From Bacteroidales bacterium (GTDB lineage Bacteria > Bacteroidota > Bacteroidia > Bacteroidales > DTU049), in contig JASEGF010000080.1 in the NCBI GenBank assembly GCA_030017935.1, positions 1-8,734 on the forward strand: 8,734 nt of DNA. The letters are read 5' to 3'. Position 1 is the stretch's first letter; each line of letters opens with the position of its first letter. Shown here piece after piece: positions 1 to 7,347 of the stretch. Below the pieces are notes generated by a model, which was given only the letters and a program-made list of their open reading frames with translations, did not search any database and had not been told where the DNA came from. The translations under genes were made by a program, and so were the position numbers.

Positions 1-61
1 CGAGATTCTCTTGCTTGCCCATAGAGATATACTCGTCTACATCTTCGATTATTTGTTTCAT
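1..61 (-). CDS. Unidentified protein, N-terminal 20 residues only (runs off left edge)
   Basis: An ATG at 59-61 on the minus strand opens a frame that stays open to the window edge, giving MKQIIEDVDEYISMGKQENL. This is too little to assign a family. It is acidic and has no signal peptide, so a cytoplasmic protein is likely. Support for a real start is the perfect TAnnTTTG-type -7 box 17 bases upstream (79-86) and the 142-base non-coding gap after the mutS2 stop. It lies in the same direction as mutS2 but probably has its own promoter. A second in-frame ATG at residue 14 is possible but would sit farther from the promoter. Confidence 0.6.
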   Translation of the reverse strand, partial: MKQIIEDVDEYISMGKQENL

Positions 62-78
62 AATCCTAATATTTTTTA

Positions 79-86
79 CAAAGATA
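79..86 (-). promoter_or_regulatory. Bacteroidota -7 promoter box (TATCTTTG) for the left-edge gene
   Basis: The minus strand reads TATCTTTG, a perfect match to the Bacteroidota -7 consensus TAnnTTTG, 17 bases before the ATG at 61. An ATTG at 109-112, 22 bases farther upstream, could be a degraded -33 TTTG element, although the spacing is slightly long. The identical octamer lies at about the same distance before the T9SS-protein gene. The motif is known from the phylum; its use here is inferred. Confidence 0.5.
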
Positions 87-136
87 TAAAAATTTTTAAT
101 TATATATCCAATATAAATTTATAAAAAATTATTTTT

Positions 137-182
137 CATCCCATCCCTCTCATTCCACCCCCATTATCACCTATCCTTCGCC
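137..182 (-). other. G-rich tract in the mutS2 3' flank (possible G-quadruplex)
   Basis: On the plus strand these 46 bases contain a single G (180) and many C runs: 140-142, 145-147, 155-156, 158-162, 170-171, 175-176 and 181-182. The minus strand, which is the sense of mutS2, therefore carries a G-rich run just after the mutS2 stop. Three runs have three or more Gs and several have two, enough on paper for a two-layer quadruplex. Flanking DNA is almost pure A+T. No open reading frame of useful length crosses it. It may act as a transcript 3' end or stability element, but no classical hairpin plus U-tract is present. Confidence 0.35.
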
Positions 183-203
183 AATAACTTTTAAAAGCAA
201 CTC

Positions 204-2582
204 TTATCTCTCTTTAAAGCTAATTATTGTTATTCCATCGCCACCTCTATTATCTGCTTCATTTTCAAATTTAAGCAAATTTGAAAAGCCCTTTAAATAT
301 TCTCTAACAGCTTTCCTTAATATACCATAGCCTTTGCCATGTATAATATAAACTTTGGGAACTCCAATTAGTAGTGCTTGATCTAGATATTTATCTAGTT
401 TATTAATAGCATTTTCTACGGAATCGCCTCGTATATCTAATGTTGTACTGAAATTTTCTGTTCTACTGACTATATTAACTTTGATTTTTTTAGTATCAGT
501 TTCTAATTTTTGATCTAATGCTTCTACAGCATCTTCATTTATTTGTAAAATTTTATTGTCTGCTACTAAAGTCAATTGGTTTTCAGAGATTCTTATTATT
601 TCTCCTATTTCGTCAGTTAATTTGATTTTTACCAGTTGACCTACATTATAAATTGTTTTTTTGTCTTCAGATATATCATTATCTATAAATAATTTATCTA
701 TTTTTTCATTAATAATATTTTTTTCAGATTCCAATTCTTTTCTGGCATTTTTAACTTTTTCTTTATCAGCATTAGATTCTCTGATTTCTCTTATAGTATT
801 TTCGATGATTTTGTTGGATTTATCAAAAATTTCATCTATTTCATTTTTAGTCTTTTTAGCTAAGTAATTTTGTTTTTTCTTTTGAAATTCTATATTATCT
901 TTATATTTTTTAATTAAATCAGTTACAAAGTTTTGCGCTATAGATAGTTGATTTTTTTGTTCTTCTAGTTTACGTTTTTCATTTTCTAAAAACACCAATA
1001 ATTTTTCAGTTTCTATTCTATTATCGCCTAGTTGAGTTTTTGCTTTTTCTATGATATCTTCTGGCAAACCTACTTTATGAGCGATTTCTAGTGTAAAAGA
1101 ATTGCCAGGAATACCTTGAGATAAGATAAAAGTGGGGCTAAATGTGTCATTATCAAAGAGCATAGCAGCATTTTGCATTTGAGAATATTTCATTGGCAAA
1201 AGCTTCAGATTATGAAAATGTGTAGTAATGATAGCGAAACTATTTTTTTCATATAATTTCTCTATGACAAGCTCTGCGATAGTACCACCCATTATAGGTT
1301 CAGTGCCTGTACCTAATTCATCCATAATAATCAATGATTTATCATCTGCATTTTCTATGATAAATTTCATATTTAGTAAATGGCTGGCATAGGTACTCAA
1401 TTCATCTTCTATGGATTGATTATCTCCCATATCCATAAATATTTTATGAAACAAACCTATGATAGAACCTTCACCAGCAGTAATTGGTATTGCACATTGA
1501 CTCATCCATTGTATTATTGCCACGGTTAGTAGCACTACAGATTTGCCACCTGCATTAGGACCACTAATGATTACAAATCTGTTTTCATTAGAAATAGTCA
1601 AATTCAATGGTACAATTTTTTTATTATGTTCTTTAAGTATATTATGTAAATAAGGATGGTAAGCATTTTTTAATATTATTTGAGTTACATCTGAGATTAC
1701 TGGTATAGTAGCGTCATATTCTATACTCCATAAATATTTTGCTTTAATAACATCGAAATATGCTATTTCATCAATTATTTGTAGTAGTTTATCGATATGA
1801 GGAATTAATTCATCTGTAAAGGTTCTCAGTATACGATATATTTCTTTTTTTTCATCAATATATAGACGTTGCAGAGCAGCATTTAGTTCGAATACTTCTT
1901 GTGGTTCTACATAAATAGTTTGTCCCGTTGCAGATTCATCTATTATTATACCTTTGATAGTATCTTTAGCTTCTGGAGCTATTGGTATTACTAATCTATG
2001 ATCGCGAATTGTAATATTAGCGTCGTCGGCTATGATACCTTGCTTTAGCCAATTTTTAGCAATTTCATTTATGCGTTTATCGATGTTTCGTTGCATGCTA
2101 TCAATGCGGCGTCTGATAGATGCTAGCTCATTTGATGCATCATCTCTAATGAATCCTTCATATGACCATATGTTTTTTAATGCGTCCAATAATAGATCAG
2201 CTTCTTCGAATTTCACATGTTTAGATTTTAGCAGATGCATCTCTTTGCTGGATGTGATTTTATTTAGCTGTTTATAAATATTTAACAGTTGCAATAATGG
2301 ATTTAACATCTCTGTATTAATAACAAAGCCTTCATGATAGATAATTTCTAGCTCATGGCGTATATCACCATCGATCTTAGTCGAAAAAATATTATTTGTT
2401 TGTATATAATTACTTATTACTTTTAATACTTCATATTCTTGATATATCTCGTCTATATCAGAGCTAGGTTTTATATTTTTAATAAGTTCTCTACCGTATT
2501 GTGATTCACAATAGGAAGATAATTTGTCAATTATAAAATCAAAATAAATTTTATTAGGTAAATCATCAGGATAATAAAACAT
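204..2582 (-). CDS. mutS2: MutS2 family ATPase / Smr endonuclease
   Basis: Complete 792-residue protein, normal length for MutS2. In order it shows an N-terminal MutS-like core and lever region (about 1-320); an ABC-type ATPase with Walker A GPNAGGKS (341-348), Walker B ending in Asp421-Glu422 of IIMDELGTGTE, and the TTHFHNLK switch region near 451; a long charged coiled coil (about 515-640); a KOW-like beta segment starting near Tyr645; and a C-terminal Smr domain with LDIRG near 715 and HGKG (748-751). It lacks the mismatch-recognition domain of MutS1. Family members have been linked to suppression of recombination and, in Bacillus, to splitting collided ribosomes (RqcU); which role applies here is not visible. 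The LDxR motif suggests the nuclease-competent Smr type. The start matches the family N-terminus (YPDDLPNKIYFDFI), with a GGAG about 10 bases upstream. It lies 100 bases downstream of the DUF349 gene in the same direction; co-transcription is possible. Confidence 0.97.
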   Translation of the reverse strand: MFYYPDDLPNKIYFDFIIDKLSSYCESQYGRELIKNIKPSSDIDEIYQEYEVLKVISNYIQTNNIFSTKIDGDIRHELEIIYHEGFVINTEMLNPLLQLLNIYKQLNKITSSKEMHLLKSKHVKFEEADLLLDALKNIWSYEGFIRDDASNELASIRRRIDSMQRNIDKRINEIAKNWLKQGIIADDANITIRDHRLVIPIAPEAKDTIKGIIIDESATGQTIYVEPQEVFELNAALQRLYIDEKKEIYRILRTFTDELIPHIDKLLQIIDEIAYFDVIKAKYLWSIEYDATIPVISDVTQIILKNAYHPYLHNILKEHNKKIVPLNLTISNENRFVIISGPNAGGKSVVLLTVAIIQWMSQCAIPITAGEGSIIGLFHKIFMDMGDNQSIEDELSTYASHLLNMKFIIENADDKSLIIMDELGTGTEPIMGGTIAELVIEKLYEKNSFAIITTHFHNLKLLPMKYSQMQNAAMLFDNDTFSPTFILSQGIPGNSFTLEIAHKVGLPEDIIEKAKTQLGDNRIETEKLLVFLENEKRKLEEQKNQLSIAQNFVTDLIKKYKDNIEFQKKKQNYLAKKTKNEIDEIFDKSNKIIENTIREIRESNADKEKVKNARKELESEKNIINEKIDKLFIDNDISEDKKTIYNVGQLVKIKLTDEIGEIIRISENQLTLVADNKILQINEDAVEALDQKLETDTKKIKVNIVSRTENFSTTLDIRGDSVENAINKLDKYLDQALLIGVPKVYIIHGKGYGILRKAVREYLKGFSNLLKFENEADNRGGDGITIISFKER

Positions 2583-2608
2583 TATTCACATTCTCCACAT
2601 TAAATAGC

Positions 2609-2655
2609 TAAATTACAAATAAATTGTAAAATATTTTAAGCTAAATTGTAATTTA
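2609..2655. repeat. Phased TAAATT repeats and 10-bp inverted repeat upstream of mutS2
   Basis: TAAATT occurs at 2609, 2620 and 2642, that is at spacings of 11 and 22 bases. The longer form TAAATTGTAA is exact at 2620-2629 and 2642-2651. TAAATTACAA (2609-2618) is a perfect inverted repeat of TTGTAATTTA (2646-2655), and AGCTAAATT recurs at 2606 and 2639. A near-match to the -7 box (TTTATTTG on the minus strand, 2616-2623) lies inside the array. Spacing by whole helical turns next to a putative promoter would suit a dimeric repressor, but A+T-rich DNA produces such patterns readily. A weak terminator for the DUF349 gene is the alternative. Confidence 0.35.
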
Positions 2656-2682
2656 ATATTGATATTTTGCTCAAATAGGGTT

Positions 2683-4581
2683 TTATTCTTTTTCAGATGA
2701 ATCTATAGCTTGTCGTAGATATTTTGCTTTTTCTTCTAAATATTTAAGATCAGTTTTAGCATTATCAATTTTTTTGATATATTCTTGTAGTAGCAATTCA
2801 GCATTAGCAGAGGCTTTAAAGAAAGAAAGATTGTTTTCCCAGGTTTGAATATCTGCTTGCAATTTTTTCATTTGATTATTAATATTATATAGTTCACTTT
2901 TAGCTTCTTTGATGCCATTATTATTATGTAGAATATTTTCTAATCGTTGTTTAAATTCCTCATTACTTTCATTTATTCTTCCGCCCTTTAGTTGGTCAAA
3001 AAGTTGATTTATTTTTTGTCTAAAAGCATCTTGTATTCGTTGTCTGTCTTTATAGGGTACATTACCTATTTCATACCATTGACGTTGTATATTTTTTAGA
3101 CGTTCTATATCTTCTTTAGGATTATTATTAAATTGGAATTCGTCTAGTTCTTTGAGTATAGCTTCTTTTTTTGATAAATTTTCAATTTCTTGAGTAGAGA
3201 GATTAGCGAAATACATTTCTTTATTAGCAAAGAATTGATCGCAGGCAGCTCTGAATCTACGCCATAGATATTCATTTTTTTCTGAAGGGATGAAACCAAT
3301 TTTTTTCCATTCTTCTTGTAATTTTTGTATAGTTCGAGTATCTTGTTTCCAGTTATTACTATTTACCAAATTTTCGGCTTGTTTGACTATACTTAGTTTT
3401 TTATTATAATTTTCTTGCCATTCGGTTTTTAGAATTTCATAATATTCTTTTTTATCTTGATAAAATTTATCTACCAATGATTTGAATTCTTTCCAAATAC
3501 TTTCATTATACTCTTGAGGTACAGGACCTATAGATCGCCATACATTGAATAAATCTTGAACTTCAGAAGTTTTTTTCTGCCATAGGTCGTGGGTAGTTAT
3601 TTCTTCGGAAAGTATTTGTTTCATTTTATCTATAATGGCTTTTTTAGCTTCTAGATTACTTTCTCTACGTTGTTTTTGAGATTCTATGGAGCCACGGTAG
3701 TTTTCTTTAATTTTATCTAAAGCAGCTTGGAATCTTTCCCATATTTCATCTTTTTTATCTTTAGGTACAGGTCCTATTTGTTTCCATTGATCAAAAAGTT
3801 CATAAACTTGTCTATAAGCTTCTTTTGTAGAAATAGATTTATCCATTAGTAGAGACTCAGCTTTTTCGCAAAGTTCTATTTTAGCTTCTAAATTTTTTCG
3901 TTGATCTATTTCTATCATTTCTTTTAGTAGTTCAACTTTTTTATAAAATTGATCTACATAATGATTAAATCTCATCCATAGGTCATTAGCTTTGTTATGT
4001 GGTACAGCACCTATGGCTTTCCATTCTTCTTGTATTTTATTAAAATGATCAAAAGCTTCCTTTAGAGGAATTTCATTGTTGTCAATGATATTTTTTAATT
4101 GTTCGAGGATATCTAATTTTTTTTGATAATTATCTTCGAGAGATTGTAGATATTGATCTTTTAATAATTTTTTTCTATCTAAATATTTTTTCCAGAGTTT
4201 ATCGAAAGTATCTTTTTTAGAATGTAGTAATTCGTCTTCTTTTTGTTTTTGTTCCTCATCGCTAATAGCAGATATATCTTTTAGTTCTTTCTCATAGATA
4301 GCTTGATGGAGATCATATAATCTGAGTACACGTGGTCTAATGTATGATAAATCATTATTTTCTAAAACTTTAGCAAATTCTTCATTTATTTGATCTAAAT
4401 CTAAGTTTTCATATCTTTGTTTCTCAGCTTCATCTACTTCGAAATCTTCTTCTTCTTCGCTTACCTCTTCTATTTGGTATTTTAATTCTTTATTATCAGT
4501 ATTTTCGATTTCAGCTTGAGGATTATTAACATCAGCATCATTATTCATCGATGGCTGGTCTTTCATTTCTTCATTACCCAT
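2683..4581 (-). CDS. DUF349 repeat protein (five repeats)
   Basis: Complete 632-residue, strongly charged cytoplasmic protein with no signal peptide or membrane segment. An acidic, probably disordered N-terminus (about 1-60) precedes five DUF349 repeats. Each has the signature W-x-x-I-G-x-[VI]-P, with Trp at 187, 266, 348, 425 and 502, giving a period of 77-82 residues. After the last repeat come a linker and a C-terminal coiled coil (about 540-630). Such proteins are widespread in Bacteroidota; to my knowledge their molecular role is unsettled, and the helical repeats suggest a scaffold or nucleic-acid or protein-binding rod. The ATG at 4581 is chosen because it follows two -7 boxes at a sensible distance; Met6 is a possible alternative. 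The gene lies 152 bases after the dipeptidase stop and 100 bases before mutS2. Confidence 0.93.
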   Translation of the reverse strand: MGNEEMKDQPSMNNDADVNNPQAEIENTDNKELKYQIEEVSEEEEDFEVDEAEKQRYENLDLDQINEEFAKVLENNDLSYIRPRVLRLYDLHQAIYEKELKDISAISDEEQKQKEDELLHSKKDTFDKLWKKYLDRKKLLKDQYLQSLEDNYQKKLDILEQLKNIIDNNEIPLKEAFDHFNKIQEEWKAIGAVPHNKANDLWMRFNHYVDQFYKKVELLKEMIEIDQRKNLEAKIELCEKAESLLMDKSISTKEAYRQVYELFDQWKQIGPVPKDKKDEIWERFQAALDKIKENYRGSIESQKQRRESNLEAKKAIIDKMKQILSEEITTHDLWQKKTSEVQDLFNVWRSIGPVPQEYNESIWKEFKSLVDKFYQDKKEYYEILKTEWQENYNKKLSIVKQAENLVNSNNWKQDTRTIQKLQEEWKKIGFIPSEKNEYLWRRFRAACDQFFANKEMYFANLSTQEIENLSKKEAILKELDEFQFNNNPKEDIERLKNIQRQWYEIGNVPYKDRQRIQDAFRQKINQLFDQLKGGRINESNEEFKQRLENILHNNNGIKEAKSELYNINNQMKKLQADIQTWENNLSFFKASANAELLLQEYIKKIDNAKTDLKYLEEKAKYLRQAIDSSEKE

Positions 4582-4610
4582 GTTATTACCTTTTTTATAA
4601 AGTTTTTATA

Positions 4611-4631
4611 CAAATTTAGGTTGCAAAATTA
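4611..4631 (-). promoter_or_regulatory. Two tandem -7-like boxes upstream of the DUF349 gene
   Basis: On the minus strand TAAATTTG (4611-4618) and TAATTTTG (4624-4631) both match TAnnTTTG, 29 and 42 bases before the ATG. The nearest TTTG that could be a -33 element (4643-4646) is 24 bases from the first box and 11 from the second, neither of which is the usual spacing of about 19-20. A promoter here is plausible, and it would separate this gene from the dipeptidase unit upstream. Confidence 0.4.
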
Positions 4632-4660
4632 AAATAAAAATTCAAATTAATTAATATAAG

Positions 4661-4680
4661 TTTAATAAAATTTAATAAAA
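4661..4680. repeat. Perfect 2 x 10-bp tandem repeat
   Basis: TTTAATAAAA occurs twice head to tail in the gap between the dipeptidase stop and the DUF349 promoter boxes. The rest of the 152-base gap is featureless A+T-rich sequence, with no convincing terminator hairpin after the dipeptidase gene. The repeat may be simple slippage or upstream promoter DNA. Confidence 0.5.
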
Positions 4681-4733
4681 TATTAGGATAAATGTTATTT
4701 AAATTTAAAATAGTATCATTATAGTTAGTGTAA

Positions 4734-6410
4734 TTATTCTATTACCTTAAATTTATCACCAGTCTCTTGAATTATTCTTCTATACCATTCTTCGCCGTAG
4801 CCAGGCCATTCTACTTTAGGATTGCGTTCACCTGGTACTACATATTTCACATTACCATCCATATATTTGAGGAATAGAAATTTATAAAATTCTTTCCAAT
4901 ACATTACTAATCTATCAGCGTTATCTGCTGAGAATGTAGAAACATAATCAATAGCTTGATAAGGGCTCACTTCATGCAATTGCAATGCATAAGAATCAAT
5001 TTCTTTAACTTTATTAATAAAAGCAGTTTCTAGAGAATCTTGTTTTTGCTCGATGTCTGGATGAATAATATTATAACGTGTATAAGCGAAATTAGCTACT
5101 TGATTAAAAACCCAGAAAGCTGCATCATCACTCCATTTCATCATTGCACCATTACCTTGAGCATAGCTATGAGGTACTTTTCTACTAGAAGAATATATAG
5201 GTGTATAAACGCAGCTAGCAGCATCATCTACACCAAACCAAATAATGCCACCGATCTCATCTGGTAACCAGCTACGACTTTGAGAAACAAAGCTAAAAGC
5301 TGTTTGTTGAGTAGCAGTAGCACGCTCATTAATATATCTTTGGCCATCGATTGTCCAATCTAGTGGTCTCCATCTATATGGCAATTGGAAAGGACCAGCA
5401 CCAATATCAAAACGCATATCAAAAGGAGTTCCTTCTAAATGATCTCTCATAAAAAACATCATATCTTGGAGAGAAATTTTTCTATTAGGTTTTATGTAAA
5501 GTGGCATGCGATGCGAAAGATTTTTGCCACTAACATAATCGATATATTCATCCATGCCATCTGCTACCTGTCTAAACATACTCCAAACACGTATTTCACA
5601 AGTTCTAGCACCATCGAATGTCAAAGGATGATATGTATCTGAAAAGCTAAATTCTTCATCTTTGCCATTAAACCAGCCTTTTTTTCTAGCAAATTCTATG
5701 ACATCTGATGAATAGATAACTTCTACTTTAGGGTCATACAATTTTTTCTCGAAATCTTTCTCTGTAATAGAAGTTTTACCATTAGCTAAAGTAAATTGTC
5801 TGATACGAGCTTGATTGGCATGTCCACTGATATAGCCATCAGGTATGCGTATAGCTACCCATACAGCACCTTTTTCACCTTCTCCTTTACCTATCATCTC
5901 CATTATCCATGCTTCGTTTTTATCTGCTATAGAGAATGATTCTCCTTCACTAGCATAGCCATATTCAGCGACTAACTCAGCCATTACACGTATAGCCTCA
6001 CGAGCGCTCTTGGATCTTTGTAGAGCTATATACATCAAGCTGCCATAATCTACAATAGCACCGCTCTGAGTAGATAATTCTTTTCTACCACCAAAAGTGG
6101 ATTCACCAATAGCTACCTGGTATTCATTCATATTACCAATTACATTGTAAGTTTTTTTAGCTTGTTTGATTTTACCTAAATATTTACCAGTATCCCATTC
6201 ATAAACATCTAACATAGTTCCATCAGGATATACTGCTGCTGGAGAGTAATATAAATCGCCATAATGTACATGGCTATCAGCTGAATATGTTATCATCACT
6301 GAGCCATCTGCACTGGCTCCTTTAGTAACAATAAAATTAGTACATGCAAATGAGCTATATGCACTAACAATCAATAACAATAATGTTAATAACAAAAATT
6401 TCTTTTTCAT
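4734..6410 (-). CDS. Secreted C69-family dipeptidase
   Basis: Complete 558-residue protein of the large Bacteroidota branch of peptidase family C69, which are N-terminal-nucleophile dipeptidases. Residues 1-22 form a signal peptide: Lys2-4, a leucine-rich core, then Ser-Phe-Ala before Cys23. The mature enzyme would begin CTNFIVTKGASADGS, with Cys23 as the expected nucleophile, so leader removal would also activate it. Other conserved blocks are TYSADSHVHYG (41-51), DVYEWDTGKYLG (68-79), GNMNEYQVAIGESTFGG (92-108), ESFSIADKNEAWIMEMIGKG (157-176) and SGHANQARI (195-203). It probably acts in the periplasm or outside, releasing dipeptides or amino acids. The start is fixed by the signal peptide. 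It lies 11 bases downstream of the T9SS-protein gene, so the two are probably co-transcribed. No T9SS domain of its own is present. The exact substrate cannot be read from sequence. Confidence 0.95.
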   Translation of the reverse strand: MKKKFLLLTLLLLIVSAYSSFACTNFIVTKGASADGSVMITYSADSHVHYGDLYYSPAAVYPDGTMLDVYEWDTGKYLGKIKQAKKTYNVIGNMNEYQVAIGESTFGGRKELSTQSGAIVDYGSLMYIALQRSKSAREAIRVMAELVAEYGYASEGESFSIADKNEAWIMEMIGKGEGEKGAVWVAIRIPDGYISGHANQARIRQFTLANGKTSITEKDFEKKLYDPKVEVIYSSDVIEFARKKGWFNGKDEEFSFSDTYHPLTFDGARTCEIRVWSMFRQVADGMDEYIDYVSGKNLSHRMPLYIKPNRKISLQDMMFFMRDHLEGTPFDMRFDIGAGPFQLPYRWRPLDWTIDGQRYINERATATQQTAFSFVSQSRSWLPDEIGGIIWFGVDDAASCVYTPIYSSSRKVPHSYAQGNGAMMKWSDDAAFWVFNQVANFAYTRYNIIHPDIEQKQDSLETAFINKVKEIDSYALQLHEVSPYQAIDYVSTFSADNADRLVMYWKEFYKFLFLKYMDGNVKYVVPGERNPKVEWPGYGEEWYRRIIQETGDKFKVIE

Positions 6411-6421
6411 AACTGTGTTTT

Positions 6422-7282
6422 TTAATTTTTAATAATTTTAATTGTTTTATTTATGTTTTTATCTTTTAATTGTACAATGTAAATGCCACTTGGATAATTC
6501 TGAAAGTCTATTCTATAAATATTATTATTTATTATACCATTATAAATTTCATTTCCTAATAAATCGTAAATATTTACTTGTGAATTAATAGGAGCTTTTA
6601 AATATAAAAAATCACTAACTGGATTAGGATAAATCTGTGTAATATCTGAATGGTTATCATACAAACCACCAGTAGTAGAAATAGACACAGCATCTATAGA
6701 GCCTTCGGCTCCATCACGCCCATAATATACAAAAGCCAACTTCAAATCACTGTTACCAACGTAATTGGTTAAGTCTACTTGAGCATTTACCCATTCCCAG
6801 CTAGACCAAGAAGATGTATCTGTACTCATTTCACTCCAAATAGTGTCTGTGAAATTTATTCCATCAGCAGCTGCTATTACATATAGATCATAATTATCAT
6901 AAGGTTTTATTCCCCAATATTTAGACATTTGAAAGTAAAAGTTCAAAATTGCAGTCTGATAGCCAACCAGATTTATAGATTTTGTTATTAACCATTCATT
7001 TTGCCATTTTGATGTATCTTGCTCATCATACAATACATGAACAAAATACTGACCATCCAGAGGGAAACTACTAGCTTTTTCCCAAGTAAATGAGCTATCA
7101 TTTATTATTTGTGTCCAATCAACTGGAGGAAAATCAGTTCCTTCGAAGCTTTCCCAAAATATCATAGCATCTCTGAAATTCATATAATGATATTGTTCAT
7201 TATTGCTAAGATTTCTTTTAGATTGAGCTGAAAGCAATATGACAAAGCAAACAAATAGTATTGAAATTAATATTTTTTTCAT
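6422..7282 (-). CDS. T9SS-secreted protein with choice-of-anchor-J-like domain
   Basis: Complete 286-residue secreted protein. Residues 1-20 are a signal peptide ending near Ser-Ala-Gln. Residues about 43-202 resemble the choice-of-anchor J / cleaved-adhesin beta-sandwich: WESFEG at the start, WLITKSINL, LNFYFQMSKYW, WVNAQVDLTNYVG, LKLAFVYYGRDG and a closing IDAVSIS. The C-terminal part (about 215-286) is a type A Por sorting domain: YPNPVSDFLYL (218-228), VNIYDLLGNEIYNG, YPSGIYIVQLKD and a final basic KTIKIIKN. It should cross the outer membrane by the type IX system and be anchored or released outside. There is no catalytic motif, so a binding or adhesin role is inferred. It is the first gene of a probable two-gene unit with the dipeptidase, with a perfect -7 box just upstream. 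At 286 residues it is short for this architecture, with one domain and one sorting tail. Confidence 0.9.
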   Translation of the reverse strand: MKKILISILFVCFVILLSAQSKRNLSNNEQYHYMNFRDAMIFWESFEGTDFPPVDWTQIINDSSFTWEKASSFPLDGQYFVHVLYDEQDTSKWQNEWLITKSINLVGYQTAILNFYFQMSKYWGIKPYDNYDLYVIAAADGINFTDTIWSEMSTDTSSWSSWEWVNAQVDLTNYVGNSDLKLAFVYYGRDGAEGSIDAVSISTTGGLYDNHSDITQIYPNPVSDFLYLKAPINSQVNIYDLLGNEIYNGIINNNIYRIDFQNYPSGIYIVQLKDKNINKTIKIIKN

Positions 7283-7303
7283 TGAAAAATGGTTTTATTC
7301 TGG

Positions 7304-7311
7304 CAAAGATA
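7304..7311 (-). promoter_or_regulatory. Bacteroidota -7 promoter box (TATCTTTG) for the T9SS-protein/dipeptidase unit
   Basis: The minus strand reads TATCTTTG, a perfect TAnnTTTG match, 21 bases before the ATG at 7282. A TTTG lies at 7324-7327 but only 12 bases upstream, too close for a standard -33 element. The 65-base divergent gap must also serve mscL on the plus strand; there only TATTTTTC (7317-7324), one mismatch from the box, is visible, and it overlaps the minus-strand promoter region. Confidence 0.55.
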
Positions 7312-7347
7312 AAAAATATTTTTCAAAAAAAATAAGAAAATAATGAA

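Noticed and set aside
661..867. Plus-strand open frame within the mutS2 region
   Set aside because: It lies antisense to the well-conserved MutS2 coiled coil and has a low-complexity Ser/Leu/Phe/Ile composition; it is a shadow. The same holds for plus-strand frames at 2032-2277, 5040-5267 and 5439-5642.
4661..4680. Start of a CRISPR or longer tandem array
   Set aside because: Only two head-to-tail 10-mers with no spacers and no further units.
6342..6353. Lipoprotein signal on the dipeptidase
   Set aside because: Ser-Phe-Ala-Cys is a poor lipobox, and C69 enzymes need a free N-terminal Cys; a type I cut is more consistent.
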